Shown here piece after piece: positions 25,201 through 38,100 of a stretch of 64,000 nt of DNA. Location: contig OX393561.1 in NCBI GenBank assembly GCA_947652115.1, positions 5,959,066 through 6,023,065 of the forward strand, written 5' to 3'. Under the pieces are notes generated by a model that saw only the letters and a list, made by a program, of their open reading frames with translations, ran no database searches and was not told the DNA's origin. Origin of the DNA: Blastomussa wellsi. Taxonomy: Eukaryota; Cnidaria; Anthozoa; Scleractinia; Plerogyridae. Positions within the stretch are counted from its first letter, which is position 1. Each line of letters opens with the position of its first letter. The translations under genes and the position numbers were made by a program.

Positions 25201-28200
25201 GATGACAATCAAATGAAAACTGCTCTATTTTGCTGATAAAATACCACTTACAAGGCTTGGATATAAAGTCTCTGACAATCTTGCCATCACCCTGACTTGA
25301 GGCGAGCCAACAGTGCGAAGGAAACACAGTATGGTCACCACGTGATGGCACATCAACAGTGACCTCCTCCAAGTACCATCCAGTAGAGGGGTCCTGACTG
25401 TCATGACTAACACTTACTTTTTCAATCTAAAGCAACAAGAGAATGCAAGTGACATTAAAGTCAGTAGCGAATCTAGGGGAGGGGCCCGGGGGACCCGGCC
25501 CCTCCCCCACCTAATGACAAAAAATTTAAGGCCCGATTTTCAACCCCCCCACCTTGAAAGAAGTCTAGATCCACCACTGAAAGTGTAGCAATTATCACGA
25601 ATTCTTTATGTGCAAACTCATGGATTAGAGGTAATTTTAAACATATCAGAATTACGGGGCTTTGAAATAACACGATGTCTTCACTTTAGCCTGCGAATAC
25701 AGCCGCCTTCCATTGCTCCTGGCTGCAAAACACCGAGCCGTCTGGCAATGCCAGGTGGGTGTATCCAAACTAGAAACAAGCCAGAGAAATATATTGTTTT
25801 TGAATACGGGTCTCCCAAAACAAACACCATCATTTTAGTGCCAATTGTATAACAAATTCCTATTCTCAGGGGTGTTACTTTAGTAAGTTCACAGTACTGG
25901 CTTAGGCGACATGAGAAGAAAGTTGGATCGGCGGGGGGGGGGGGGGGCACTCGCATATGAAAGGGACAGGGATGCTTGTCGTCTCGCTTAGGGGTGTAAA
26001 TTTCGGACTTTGGTCTCACTTAGGGTGTCTGCCCAGATCGGCCTCCTTTAGGGGTTTAATTCAAAATTTCCGACGATCATCCCCACCCCTTTCATATGCG
26101 AGCCCCCTCCCCCACCGGGTTGGATCCAACCCAAATATTAGTTTACAGGTGTGCATGCAATTACTCGTTATAACTCAAATCTTACCTTTCCAATGTCAAT
26201 TGTCTCAACAGTAAACTTGTAAGTTCTTCCTTTCTCAAAGCGTATCTTGGAATTTCCAGCTTGCCTTAGCTGTATCTGTTCTGTCATACCCTTATCACCA
26301 AAGAGCTGAATAAACACGTTTCCTTCGGCTCCATCTCCGAGCACATCTCCCATCTTTAGACACAGCTGATATGCGACAACTGCAACAAAATATTAGCACT
26401 CAGGCGCGGTGGACCAATCCTTTGTGCAATGCACTCAATCAGGCAGTCCAGGTTCGAGTCTTGGTCAGGGAACTGCGTTGTGTTCTTAAGCAAGACACTT
26501 TACTCTCTCTGTTCTTCTCTACACACAGGCGAAAATGAGTACCAGCAAATTTAATGTAGGGAGGGGGTAGCTTTGCGATGGGAAGGACCCCCACCGGCAC
26601 CCAGTAGGGAGTTCTATGCTACAAACTAAACCGGGGTAAGCTCCGAACTGACGGGACACAAGGCTCACACACAGACTTAACCTTACCTAGAACTCGGATC
26701 CAAGACAAATTCCCTTTGCCTTTGTGATACACTAGCAACACGTAGAGGGCAATACGAACACAAGATTGAGTGAGAGTACAACTTTAACATTTCAATGCAA
26801 ATATGTTCCCAGAGTATTTGCTATTCCCAATTAAGGTCCTGTTTTGAGGCGATCACTTCCATCACGTTTCAGTTCTTTCTTTCTTAGTATTGTAGCATAC
26901 TCACTTTTTCTACTGTCCATTGATTCAGGAGGCACAGCTACCATCTCCGTTCTCTTCTCCTCAAAATGATATTCATCAGGTGGAGGCAGCATCTCTTCCT
27001 CATACCGATACTCATTCTTGGGGGGTGGTCTGGAGTAAGCCGCAGCAGGGGTCCCCACCGGTTTTCGTACCTCTTCAACAGTTAACTCCTCTTGTGTGAC
27101 GCGCTGTTTTGGTTCCCGTGGCCCAGTGGGTGGAGCTGCCTGTGCAGGAGTGTGCATCTCTTTTGTAACCATTCTTTCTTCAATGATTTTTCTCTGAGGA
27201 GGTGTAGGGGTCATCTCCTTTCTTGGGGTGGTGTACCTGCAACAACAGGGGTAAACGCTGTTAGCTTTTGAATTATAATAATGATACCGTAAAATTCCGG
27301 TTATAAGTGGCCCCCACACCCCCACCCCCCCACCCCCACTTATAGGCCCATCTACCTGGAAACAAAATTACATCCCGTTATAGGCTCCCTCCCCCACCCC
27401 CGGCCTGTATGGTGATGAGTTCGAAGCAGAAAGCCAAACCACTGGGTAAACTAAGATGGCATCACATTAATTGCAGGAAGCCTCGTCGCTGTGAACTAGA
27501 CATTGAAATTTTTATCAATGACAGCGAAGATGAACTCTGAGCTTCTGGTTTGCTGCCTTCTGGCTACGTTCACGTTGCTAAGTTTTGATTTTGTTCTTAA
27601 AATTGAAATGCATTCGATTTATTATGAGGTTTGAAAGCTTAATTAAAAACTAGTAAATTAAAAACGTATAGACTCTTTTCATAAATGGCTGCCAATTTAA
27701 AATTCTTTTGTATGCATTCAAATTAGCCTCACTAAACTCGTTTGGGAGTAAAAATTCTTTTGAATTATCAACTCAAAAACGAGGTTAGTCAGGCTAATTT
27801 TAATATTTACAAAAGAATTTATAATTGGCAGCCATTTATGAAAAGGGTCTATACTCCTCAACACTGCTGTGGCTCATTTCGAAATGTTTTTTTTAATTCC
27901 GCGTAAAGTTGCCAATCCCTTCCCACAACTACTGACAACAAACAACAGTTTTGAAACGGTATTTGTAATTAGATTCGAGGAAACAAGCCATTTGACTTCT
28001 CACAAAATATTTCACATAAGAAGTGGTCCAGGTCAAAACCTGACAAGACCAGCTTCCTAACCTGACAATCTCTTGACTCGTAAGGGAACTGTTGCTAGAA
28101 ACATCATTTCACTAATGATTCGGTGGGAGCAGTGGAAATTAGACCTGCTTGAATTCCTGAGCCCCTGCTTACCTATACTCCTCTTCAATCACTGTTCTCT

Positions 28201-31200
28201 TGGTAGGAGTGGTAGAGTAACGCACTTCCTCAATGACCGTTTTTTGTGGTGATGGCGCTGTTTGATACCTTAGCTCCTCCGTTATCACTTTCTTTGTGGT
28301 GGGCGTGGTGTATCTTGGTTCTTCCATCTGTGGTTTCTTAGCTACTGGGGGTGGCACTTTGTAGTTCTGACTCGTGGTTGTTCTTTCAATGGTTGTTGAG
28401 ATGGTGGTCTTGCTCGGAGAGGCTGGACTAGATGGCAAAGGAACACCTTCAAATGGCAAAAGCAATTATATTAAAGAGAGCAGCATATTCCCATCTCGCA
28501 TTGGTGTCTACAGTTATCACTGGTGAAATAATATTTTAATCATTTATTCCTCATACAATTTGCTTGACCCCTAACTTCTAAATCTGTATTCCAACAACAA
28601 TAACAACACAAACTTAATTTACTTCAAAAATATTCACAGGTATTAGTAATTAATAAAACATTATTAGTAGCATTAGCAATAAATAAAACACTAATTCCCA
28701 CACCTACTCCCCCCCCCCCCCACCTTCTGCAGAAAGACACACAAGGGAGCACCAAGCTCATCAGAAGGGGTTGGGAGGAGGGGTATTCAACACCACGTGA
28801 AAAAGCACCGCGCCTGCACATGCCATCACGATTTCTCAAGTTTTTCTTGAGGTGGTTATCGTCTAATTATACTTTAGATGGAACAAGGCAGAAAAAAGTG
28901 ACTTCCATCTTCATGTTAGATGTAGCATACAGAGGGAAATGCCCGGTAACAAATCAAGAAGAAAGAAAATAAAACTGATGGGAAATTAATTCTCCCAACT
29001 GCAAAAGGTCAATAAGCACAAAGAGTCTGTATGTTGGCATTATGGCCGAGGCATGCGCAGTACCTGGAAGGAGATCTCTCTCTATTTTGCCATCATCTTC
29101 ATTTTTGGCAAGCCATCGTTGACAAGGGAAGACAAAATGTTCATTGTGAGCAGGTACATCGACAGCAACTTCCTCCAAGAACCACCCTGGGGCCGAGCCA
29201 TTGTTGTCGTGACCAATACGCAGCTTCTGTACCTGTTAAAACCACAAGAAAGCGAATTTAAAATAACTACAGGAAAGACTACAAGTGCAAATCTATTATG
29301 TAAATTTACACCATATTCATGACTGCAGACCATTTTTCAGTTACGGTAAGAGCTGAACTGTAAATACAGCATGTTGCTCTGAGCATAAGCTCTCATGTAC
29401 CTCTGCTCGTAATGTCAAAAGTTTTGTCACAGCTTTGTTCATTATAATTCAGAAAATCTGTACTCATGTTTTGGATTTCCATAGAAATTAACACTTTTTA
29501 ATACTGATGAAGAAGAAGAAGTCTCAAAACATCTGAGAACTCAATCACTTGAGAGTTTGTTTTATCCTGAGGAGCCTTCCATCTATGAGTAGAATATTTT
29601 TTGATCCAACTGTATGTACCTTTCCAACATCCACTGTCTCCACAATAAACTTGTCAACTCGTCCCTTCTCAAATCTCTTTTCTGCTTTCCCGCCTTGACG
29701 CAGCTGAATTTTCTCGGTTTCGCCTTCATCACCAATAAGCTGGAAATACACATTGGCGTCAGTGCCAGCCACTGCCATCTCCCCTGTCTTCACTGCTAAG
29801 TGATAAGATGTGTCTGTCGAGAGAACAACACAAATTAGCGCAATCGTCATGTCACAAGCATGGGACAAAAAAAATCGGATTCCCCGGTAGGAGCTTGATG
29901 CTATAACCAAATGAGTTACAGAGAACTCTTGGTAAGTTGGGTCATTTACTTGGTTCATACTGCATACTGATAGGACCAATACTGTCAATAGACCACTGGT
30001 AAATGAGAGATGAAATAATCATAATCATGCCACAAGCATGGGACAATCCTAGCTTAGTGAAAAGAGTACCTGCGAGGTCATTGGTTTCATTCTTGTCATG
30101 AACTCAGAATTATTCTATTTTTGGATAGCTCGCAAAGTAACACATCAATAATTATTATTAATAGAAACATAACAGCAACACTTAACACTCACTTGGGCGT
30201 GGTGGTCTTGGTTGCCCAGGAAGCACATCTCTTTCTATTTTCTTGTCACCTTTACTCTCCGTCAACCAGCAGTAGCATGGGAAGATGGCACGGTCCCCTT
30301 CAGCAGGAGCTACCTCTACCTCTTCGACAAATATGCCCTTCCCATCTCCTTTGCTGTCGTGGCCAATACGCAGTCGGTCAATCTGATAAAAAAAAGAAGA
30401 GAATATGACCTTGTGTTGTGGGAGGCGCAGTGGCCTAATGGTTAGTGCGCTGGACTCTGGATCGGACGGTCCGGGTTCGAGTCCTGGCCGGGCCACTGCG
30501 TTGTGTTCTTGGGCAAGACACTTTACTCTCACAGTGCCTCTCTTCACCCAGGTGTATAAATGGGTACCGGCGAATTTACTGCTGGGGGGTAACCCTGCGA
30601 TGGACTAGCATCCCATCCAGGGGGGAGTAGAAATACTCTCTGTCGCTTCATGCTACAGAAACCGGGATAAGCTCCGGCCTGATGGGTCACTAGGCCCGAC
30701 TGCAGACTTACCTTTTATGACCTTGTGTTACATGATAGTGTAGTGTGGTTAACAATGACAATTACAATTCAGGGCTGAAAAAAACAGTCCGTCATTGGAC
30801 AATGGCCGACCAACATTTGCCAATGTCGGACTAAATCCCAACTATAGTCAGGCAATGTCCAAACAATTTTTTATGCCTTTCAATGAAAACGCCAACACTT
30901 TATGTGGACAACGCTTTGTCAAGGAGTTCTGGAGTCAAGGAGACATCTGACATCACTGCTGTTTTGTACGCTCAGAATGGTGACTAAGTTGGACATATGT
31001 CCTTTCACAGAAAAAATTATTTGCAGCTCTGAAATTGTATTACTTCCCCCCCCCTCCCCACCACCGACACAGAACTACCCTCAGGGGATACAGTACACCA
31101 TATAGCACACTATACAGGGAGGCTTTGCTCAAAAGGGTCCCTTTTCGAACTGTGAATGTATAAAAGGGTAGGGTTCCACGAGTAGGTGTAGGAAGAGTTG

Positions 31201-32083
31201 TTCTAAAACAGACCAACCAGATGGTCAATTTATCTATTCACTAAAGGGGTTATTCAGGTAAAAAATTAAGAAAATAGATGCATGATGCCTTCTGTAGGTA
31301 TTGCAAATTAAAGTATAATATATCCATTAGAGATATTGTACATAAAAGGGTAAGAGTTCGTACCTCAGGGTATGGCATCCCCATAAAAATATTGTTTCAT
31401 CAGTATTCCTCCAATCCCCACAGGATCTACACTCATGGTTGACTTACCTTTCCAATATTCACAGTTTCTACAGTAAACTTGTATGTTCGGCCTTTCTCAA
31501 ATTTGTTCAGTGATGATCCAACAGGTCGCAGCATTATTTTGCTGGTTTCTCCTTTTTCACCAAACAACTGAACGTAGAGGTTTGTGTCAGGACTAAGGAC
31601 CTCGCCAAGTTTGACTGACATTGTGTATGAAGTGTCTGAAAGAAACCCAGACAAATATTTTACTTCCCTGAAACAATGGATGAGGCTTAAATAACAAACT
31701 GTGTTTGTGCCTAGTGGCCAGAAAGACTGGTGGTTAACCCCCAGTTTCCTTAACATGAAGCAACTAGTCCTTCCTGCATGGAATAATCTATAGCATGTTA
31801 CCCCAGGATTAACGAAGCTACGTCACAATATTTTGAGCTATCTTTTTCGTGTCAAGCCAAATTACCTTAAAAACGTCAGAAGCCCAAAACTCATAGTTTA
31901 CCAAGGATGAAAAAAACCAAAGATGTGGTAGTAAAGGAAAAAGGAACAAGGATGGTTAAGGATGAAGAAGATTGAGACGGATTACAAATGACAATTTGTA
32001 CCAAGGTGGGAAAAAGCACTGTCAGAGGAAAGTGTCTTGATCTTGAACACAACACAGGGACCTACATGTAACCTTGTGAATAG

Positions 32084-32127
<44 letters not shown>

Positions 32128-35100
32128 AGTATAACAATATAATTTGGTTTTATCAACTGGGTTGATAATGTGAATTGGCTGATAATGTGAATTGGCCACT
32201 GTAAAGAGTGGCCAATTAAAATAGTAGTATTTTTTAGTATTTTGCCCACACGGTGGCCAATTCACATTATCAACCCAGTTGATAAAACCAAATTATATAC
32301 ATGTAACCTCAGTTTGAATCCAGACCGCAAGCACACTAATGGTAAGAGCCTGGACCACCCAATAAACCCATTGACTGAGGCATTTTTAATACATCTCAGA
32401 GGAAATAATAATTGTTTCCATGTTAAACATTGCTGTAAACTTCTGTATTTTGGCAAACCCAGAGATTACTTGGCAAATTACAAAATGATGGTAATACTAC
32501 TGAAAAGTGTTGATAAAATCAGTAGAAACATTATAATGCTATGGTTCATGCTTAGCATGCGTTTATTAAGTTATGGATGCATGGGGGAAAGCATACGAGT
32601 TGTTTAAGGTGATAGCTGAGAGCAACTCTAGCTTCTTAAGGTTATCATATACCTTCAGGGGTGTCTCACATTCAAGCGATGTAGCGCGTCCGGGTTAAAC
32701 TGCAGATATCTAAAATCCAATATCAAATTAAAGCTTATAGAGCTGGCTATCTAAATATACCGTCCATTTTGGAATATAATGAAATGTCGAAATTTTCACA
32801 ACGTCTAAAGGCGAGCGTCTGATTTGGCTTTTGGCCGCTTTAACTCGAAGAGAATTTCGTCTTTCACTAATTTGATTTGTTCTGAGGTGTCCGGACCCAA
32901 AGCGCTAAAAAAACGTGTCGCGAGACACCCCTGAAGGTATACGGTAACCTTAAATGCTCTCCAAACTTCTTAAGTGCATGCATAACTTGATATACGCACA
33001 GCCAAAGCATGAACCAAATGAATTCTTTTTTGTTTATAACACAGCGCACATGCTGGCCATATCTAATTCTTGTTATCTTACTTGGCAAAGGAGTGACTGC
33101 AAACATTTCCCTTTCAATTTTTCCATCGTCGACATCCTGTGCTAGCCAGCATCGGCATGGAAACTTAACTCTATCCTGTCGTGCCGGGACTTCAACCTCA
33201 ACTTCTTCCACAAAGAACCCTGATCCATAACCTGTATGGTCATGACTCAACTTGATTCTGTCAACCTGCCACAAGAACATTTGCCACAACATTAAATATC
33301 AGATTTGTTAATTCAAAAATAACAAACCAGATGATTGTATTTTATAGGAGAGGGAAGTCCAGTCCAGGAAAAAACTAGCTGAGGTCAACAAACAAATGTC
33401 ACACAGCTTTTGCAAATGCCTTGACTTTAAACAAGTGGATAAAATATTATTATTGTGTCCCTCTCCGCCTGTTCATATTTTTTCATGGAGTACACAATTC
33501 ACTGGCCTTTGTTTCACAATGCATGAGCATAAAGTTTGCAATTCAGTGCCATTGTTTCACAATGCATGAGCATAAAATTTGTGATTCACTGGCCTTTGTT
33601 GTATAACGCGAGAGCATAAAATTTACGATTCAATGGCCTTTGTTTTACAATGCGAGAGCATAGACAGCATTGAATTGGGGGAGGTGGTAGGTTAAAAAAA
33701 TTGCCCACACGTTCACATCAGACTGGTTAGTTTCACCACCAAGCCAGGCTTTCAAAGTGCTAATTTTGAAAGCAAGGATGATGTGTCCCTCTCCGCCTGT
33801 TCATATTTTTTCATGGAGTACACAATTCACTGGCCTTTGTTTCACAATGCATGAGCATAAAGTTTGCAATTCACTGCCATTGTTTCCCAATGCATGAGCA
33901 TAAAGTTTGTAATTCACTGGCCTTTGTTGCATAACGCGAGAGCATAAAATTTACGATTCAATGGCCTTTGTTTTACAACGCGAGAGCATAGACAGCATTG
34001 AATTGGGGGAGGTGGGAGGTTAAAAAAATTGCCCACACGTTCAAAGTGCTAACTTTGAAAGCAAGGATGAAAAGAATACTGACATGTTAACTGTACAAAG
34101 GTGTCAGAGGTATTAGTATCGTATTAGTGTAAGTTGTATTAGTAGGAATAGGTAGGGTACGGGTAAAGCCTCGTGCCTAGTGGCCCATACTGCCGGCTTA
34201 TCCCGGTTTCAGTAGCATTAAGCAGCTAGGAATATTTCTACTCCTCCTGGATGGGATGCTAGTCCATCGCAGGGTTACCCCCCAGCAGTAAATTCGCCGG
34301 TACCCATTTATACAGCTGGGTGAAGAGAGTCACTGTGAGAGTGAAGTGTCTTGCCCAAGAACACAATGCAGTATATCGGCGAGAGCTTGAACCCGGACTG
34401 TCCGATCCGGAGTCCAGCGCACTAACCATTAGGCCACCAGTTGTAGGAATAGATTACTAATAAATTGTAACTTTTCTATCTTGGCTAGACATGGCTCAAC
34501 GGAAAAGCATATCTTGTATAACGCGTATAAATAAAGTTTATGATGATAATGATGATGACGATGGTTGAGGATAATGTGATTAAACTAGGATTGGTGGTGA
34601 ATTTGGAAGACATGATGTTATCATGCACAAGAACTATTAGCATTAATAACAAAATTAGTGGACAATTAAATATTCCAAATTTCATAATTATGGGAACCAA
34701 TACGGTATGCATCATCGCAATAACAATTACTTCCATTTGTGTTTGCAAAAATACTAGCACTGAAAATTTCCTTCTCAATAAGAAAATCATGTTCATGCTA
34801 TGGATTGTACCTTTCCAATATCCACAGTATCTACAGTAAACTTGTACGTCCTTCCTTTCTCAAACTTGTTCCTAGTATCTCCCGCTTGCCTAAGCTGTAT
34901 CTTTGCTGTATTTCCTCGCTCACCAAACAGCTGGATGTACACATTGCCATCAGTCCCAGAGCCTTTGACGTCACCAACTTTTATACTAAGATTGTAAGTA
35001 GCTAAAAACAAAATCGTCTTATGAACTTCGGGACAAAATGTAGCCTGTACACATTGACTGCATCAGACAGTGGGTACAATTAATTAGCTAAAACAATAAA

Positions 35101-38100
35101 GTTTTCTCAGTTCCAAACTCCACTTAATATTAAATTATTCATCTTACACATTTGCCATAATAAAAATTATCATTAATTATTTTTATAATACATATATGGC
35201 ATATGAATACAGCATAAAGAAACAGGATTTTTATTGGCTCTTAGCAGGTGAAGGTTGCATAGACAATTACTGGCTTAGAAAAAAAACATAGAAAATCTAA
35301 TAAACAGCACTTAATCACAAGATTTTACATGCATGTGTATATGGCTTGATATGCTTGGAGAGTGCAATACAACAAACGGAAACAATGCCTCTAGCCAATA
35401 AAATAATTAATTAAGCAACTACTACAATAGGGAAGCAGAAGACATTACAAACCAAAAGGACTACATGTATATTTTATACAAAAATAAGCACTTCGCTTAG
35501 CACCTGTCATTATGTTTCATAATTTGATTAGCAAATTTAAGAGATTCTCATTGTCTGGCACAATTTTAAGCATAAAAACCTGACATGTTTCAAATAATAC
35601 AATTCTGAATTTGCCATAACATACTCATGTATATGTAAATATATACAATGTACCTAAACCATGTAATGGTAAAAGAAAATCAAAAGTGAATTAAAACACA
35701 ACACTGAAATACTTATTAGAGGCAAAAGTCAATGCAAATTTCTACAACAAGCTAATCTGCAAAAACCAAAGTTAAACTCTAACTATAAAACAATGTAAAA
35801 ACACTTTGGATGAATGTAATTGTTGATTGCAAAGAAAAGAATATGTCTGAAGTGTGAATTTAAACTGAATATTACAAAAACCAACAAGGTGGTATCAATA
35901 AGCACACTCAAAACTGCTGTCACACGGTGGTGAAATCTCGACAACCAAATGCAAGCCTAACTCAGATAGCAATCATTCTTGAAAAAGACATTGATATCAT
36001 TGAGATACACAAATACCTTTCGGTTTATCATCTGGTACAACCAAGGGGAAAAACCTCATAAAAAGCGCCTGTGCATTCCAAAAATCCATTTTAGTTTAAA
36101 TTCAAATTCTAACACAATTTTCTACTGTGATTAATTATTAAACAAAAGCCACGGATGAGATCAAAAAACAAACACCTTTCATTCAACGACACACCTGCCT
36201 TGAAATCATACGATAATGAAAGAAACAAAAGAAACAAAAATTTCTAGGTTTTTAATTTATCATTGTTTTCTCGTTTTTTTATTTATAAACATAATAAGTG
36301 TGTTTAAAGAAGTTCGCCCCAATAGTTCATCTTTCAACAAGCAGCTTAGGGTTTAGGGAAATTACTGTGCTTTCATTTGCCCCAAGTTTTCATCTTTCAA
36401 CAAGAAGCTTAGGGTTTAGGGAAATTACTGTGCTTTCATTTGCCCCAAGTTTTAATCTTTCAACAAGCAGCTTAGGGTTTAAATGTTAATAGTTTTAATT
36501 ACCTTTCAGCTTAATCCTAACCACATTTCCAAAGGAAGAATTAAATCAGTGTCACAGACAATACGAATTAGGATGTTTTCTTGAATAAAAATATCCAGGT
36601 TTACGACCCAGAAAAATGAACAGTGAAAAATATTCATTTCACCAAAACATAAGCTAATATTATAAGTGTATATAAACTTGACTTGACATTAGTTTACCTG
36701 AGTTTACAACAAAACATTGATCAATTCCCTACAGGAAGCAAACTCTTGAAAATGAAATTGTAATACTTTCCACAATGTGATTCCATTTATATTATTAAGT
36801 TTTATCCACAACTTTTCAGATTAATTATCAATGAAACAAGCTACTCAGGCAAGTAGTGTCAAAAGCAACAAAATTACTGTGCTAAGTGTATCACACAATT
36901 TCCTGTAAGACAAACTACATGTAGATGTAACAATCAGCAGCGACATGAAAGATGGCAGGGAAGATCTCCCTCCTTCTTCCCTTACACTCATTTCCTAATT
37001 AACAGAATCTGTCTGCTTCTAGGCCCATCAGGCCCTAAGTGCTTCAAGGCATGGGAAGGATAAGTGAAGGTCTGGCTTTAGGAGCATGCATGTTGAGCAG
37101 TACATGGCCTTCTCATTTTCTCATTTCCAATTTTCCACACACATTCTATAACTTGTCTTTGAGAGGATTTGATTTTCCAACAGATCATGTTTCTTGTAGT
37201 CCTGAGAACAAACCATTGACCAGCCCACTAAAAGGGTTTCTTTAAAAAAATTTCCAATGCTCAAGGAATTCATTGCAACTCAAGATCATTAAATAGTCAA
37301 GAATCAATTTTAGAATGCTACATTGTATAATTTGCTCAATGAATGGTAAATTAATAATATATAGCTTACTGCTTTGTCGTCCAGATGCACTTGATGTTCG
37401 CGGCATGGTGGTAGACGATGACGATGGTGTTCCTCTGGGTGTTGATGATGTACTGCGTGGTAGCGACTGACTTGCCATTCCGTAAGGTTTAGCACTGACT
37501 GAACCAGACTGAGATGAATGTCGTGAACCTGAACAGAAGAAATATTAAATAATGTACACATACAAGTAAAACATACAACAAAATCCCTATAAATGCAATA
37601 CACAATAATCCAAATTGTTCAAGAAAGTGTTCTATATTATTATGTACTTATATCAAACACAAGAGACAGTGTTTCATCACATTTCCAAACACCAAGAAGA
37701 GAGCTGAAAATACAACACACTAATACTGGTAAATATTTTTGACAAACTTTAAGGGACTGGAATTTCCTGGGGGTGGGGAGATTCTGAGACCAAGAGGCTA
37801 AAGGAAATGCATAATTAAAGTTTAATTCGAATTTCCAGTGGGGTGTCGGACCTAAGGAAAAAGTCAGGCCGTGGAGGAGGTATGGATATTTTCTGGAACA
37901 AGACAATGTAACAAAACACTAGCAAAGGTCAAGTGTTTGATTTATCTTCACAATCAAAACTAAAACTACAAAGAAAATGAAGAAATAAAGTCACATTTCC
38001 AAACCATGGTCACGGTTCTGATTTCCTTTGTTTTTACCTTGATGAATAATAATGAGTTTGAGAATAAATGTTTCAAAACTAAGACAATTGGCTTCAAACG

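Noticed and set aside
30182..30547. upstream extension of the exon 12 frame ([16 protein letters not shown])
   Set aside because: This is the translation of the SINE head, and an acceptor at 30383-30385 separates it from the PLAT exon.
33470..34046. CRISPR-like array
   Set aside because: The repeats are a contiguous minisatellite without unique spacers, and the DNA is eukaryotic.
19264..35001. PLAT exons as an independent LOXHD1-like gene nested in a catenin intron
   Set aside because: No start, stop or poly-A signal is evident at the ends of the cassette. Outer exons splice in phase 1 to exon 8 on one side and to the first armadillo exon on the other, on the same strand, without gap.
36298..36489. 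open frame with internal repeats
   Set aside because: Created by a 64-base minisatellite within a catenin intron.
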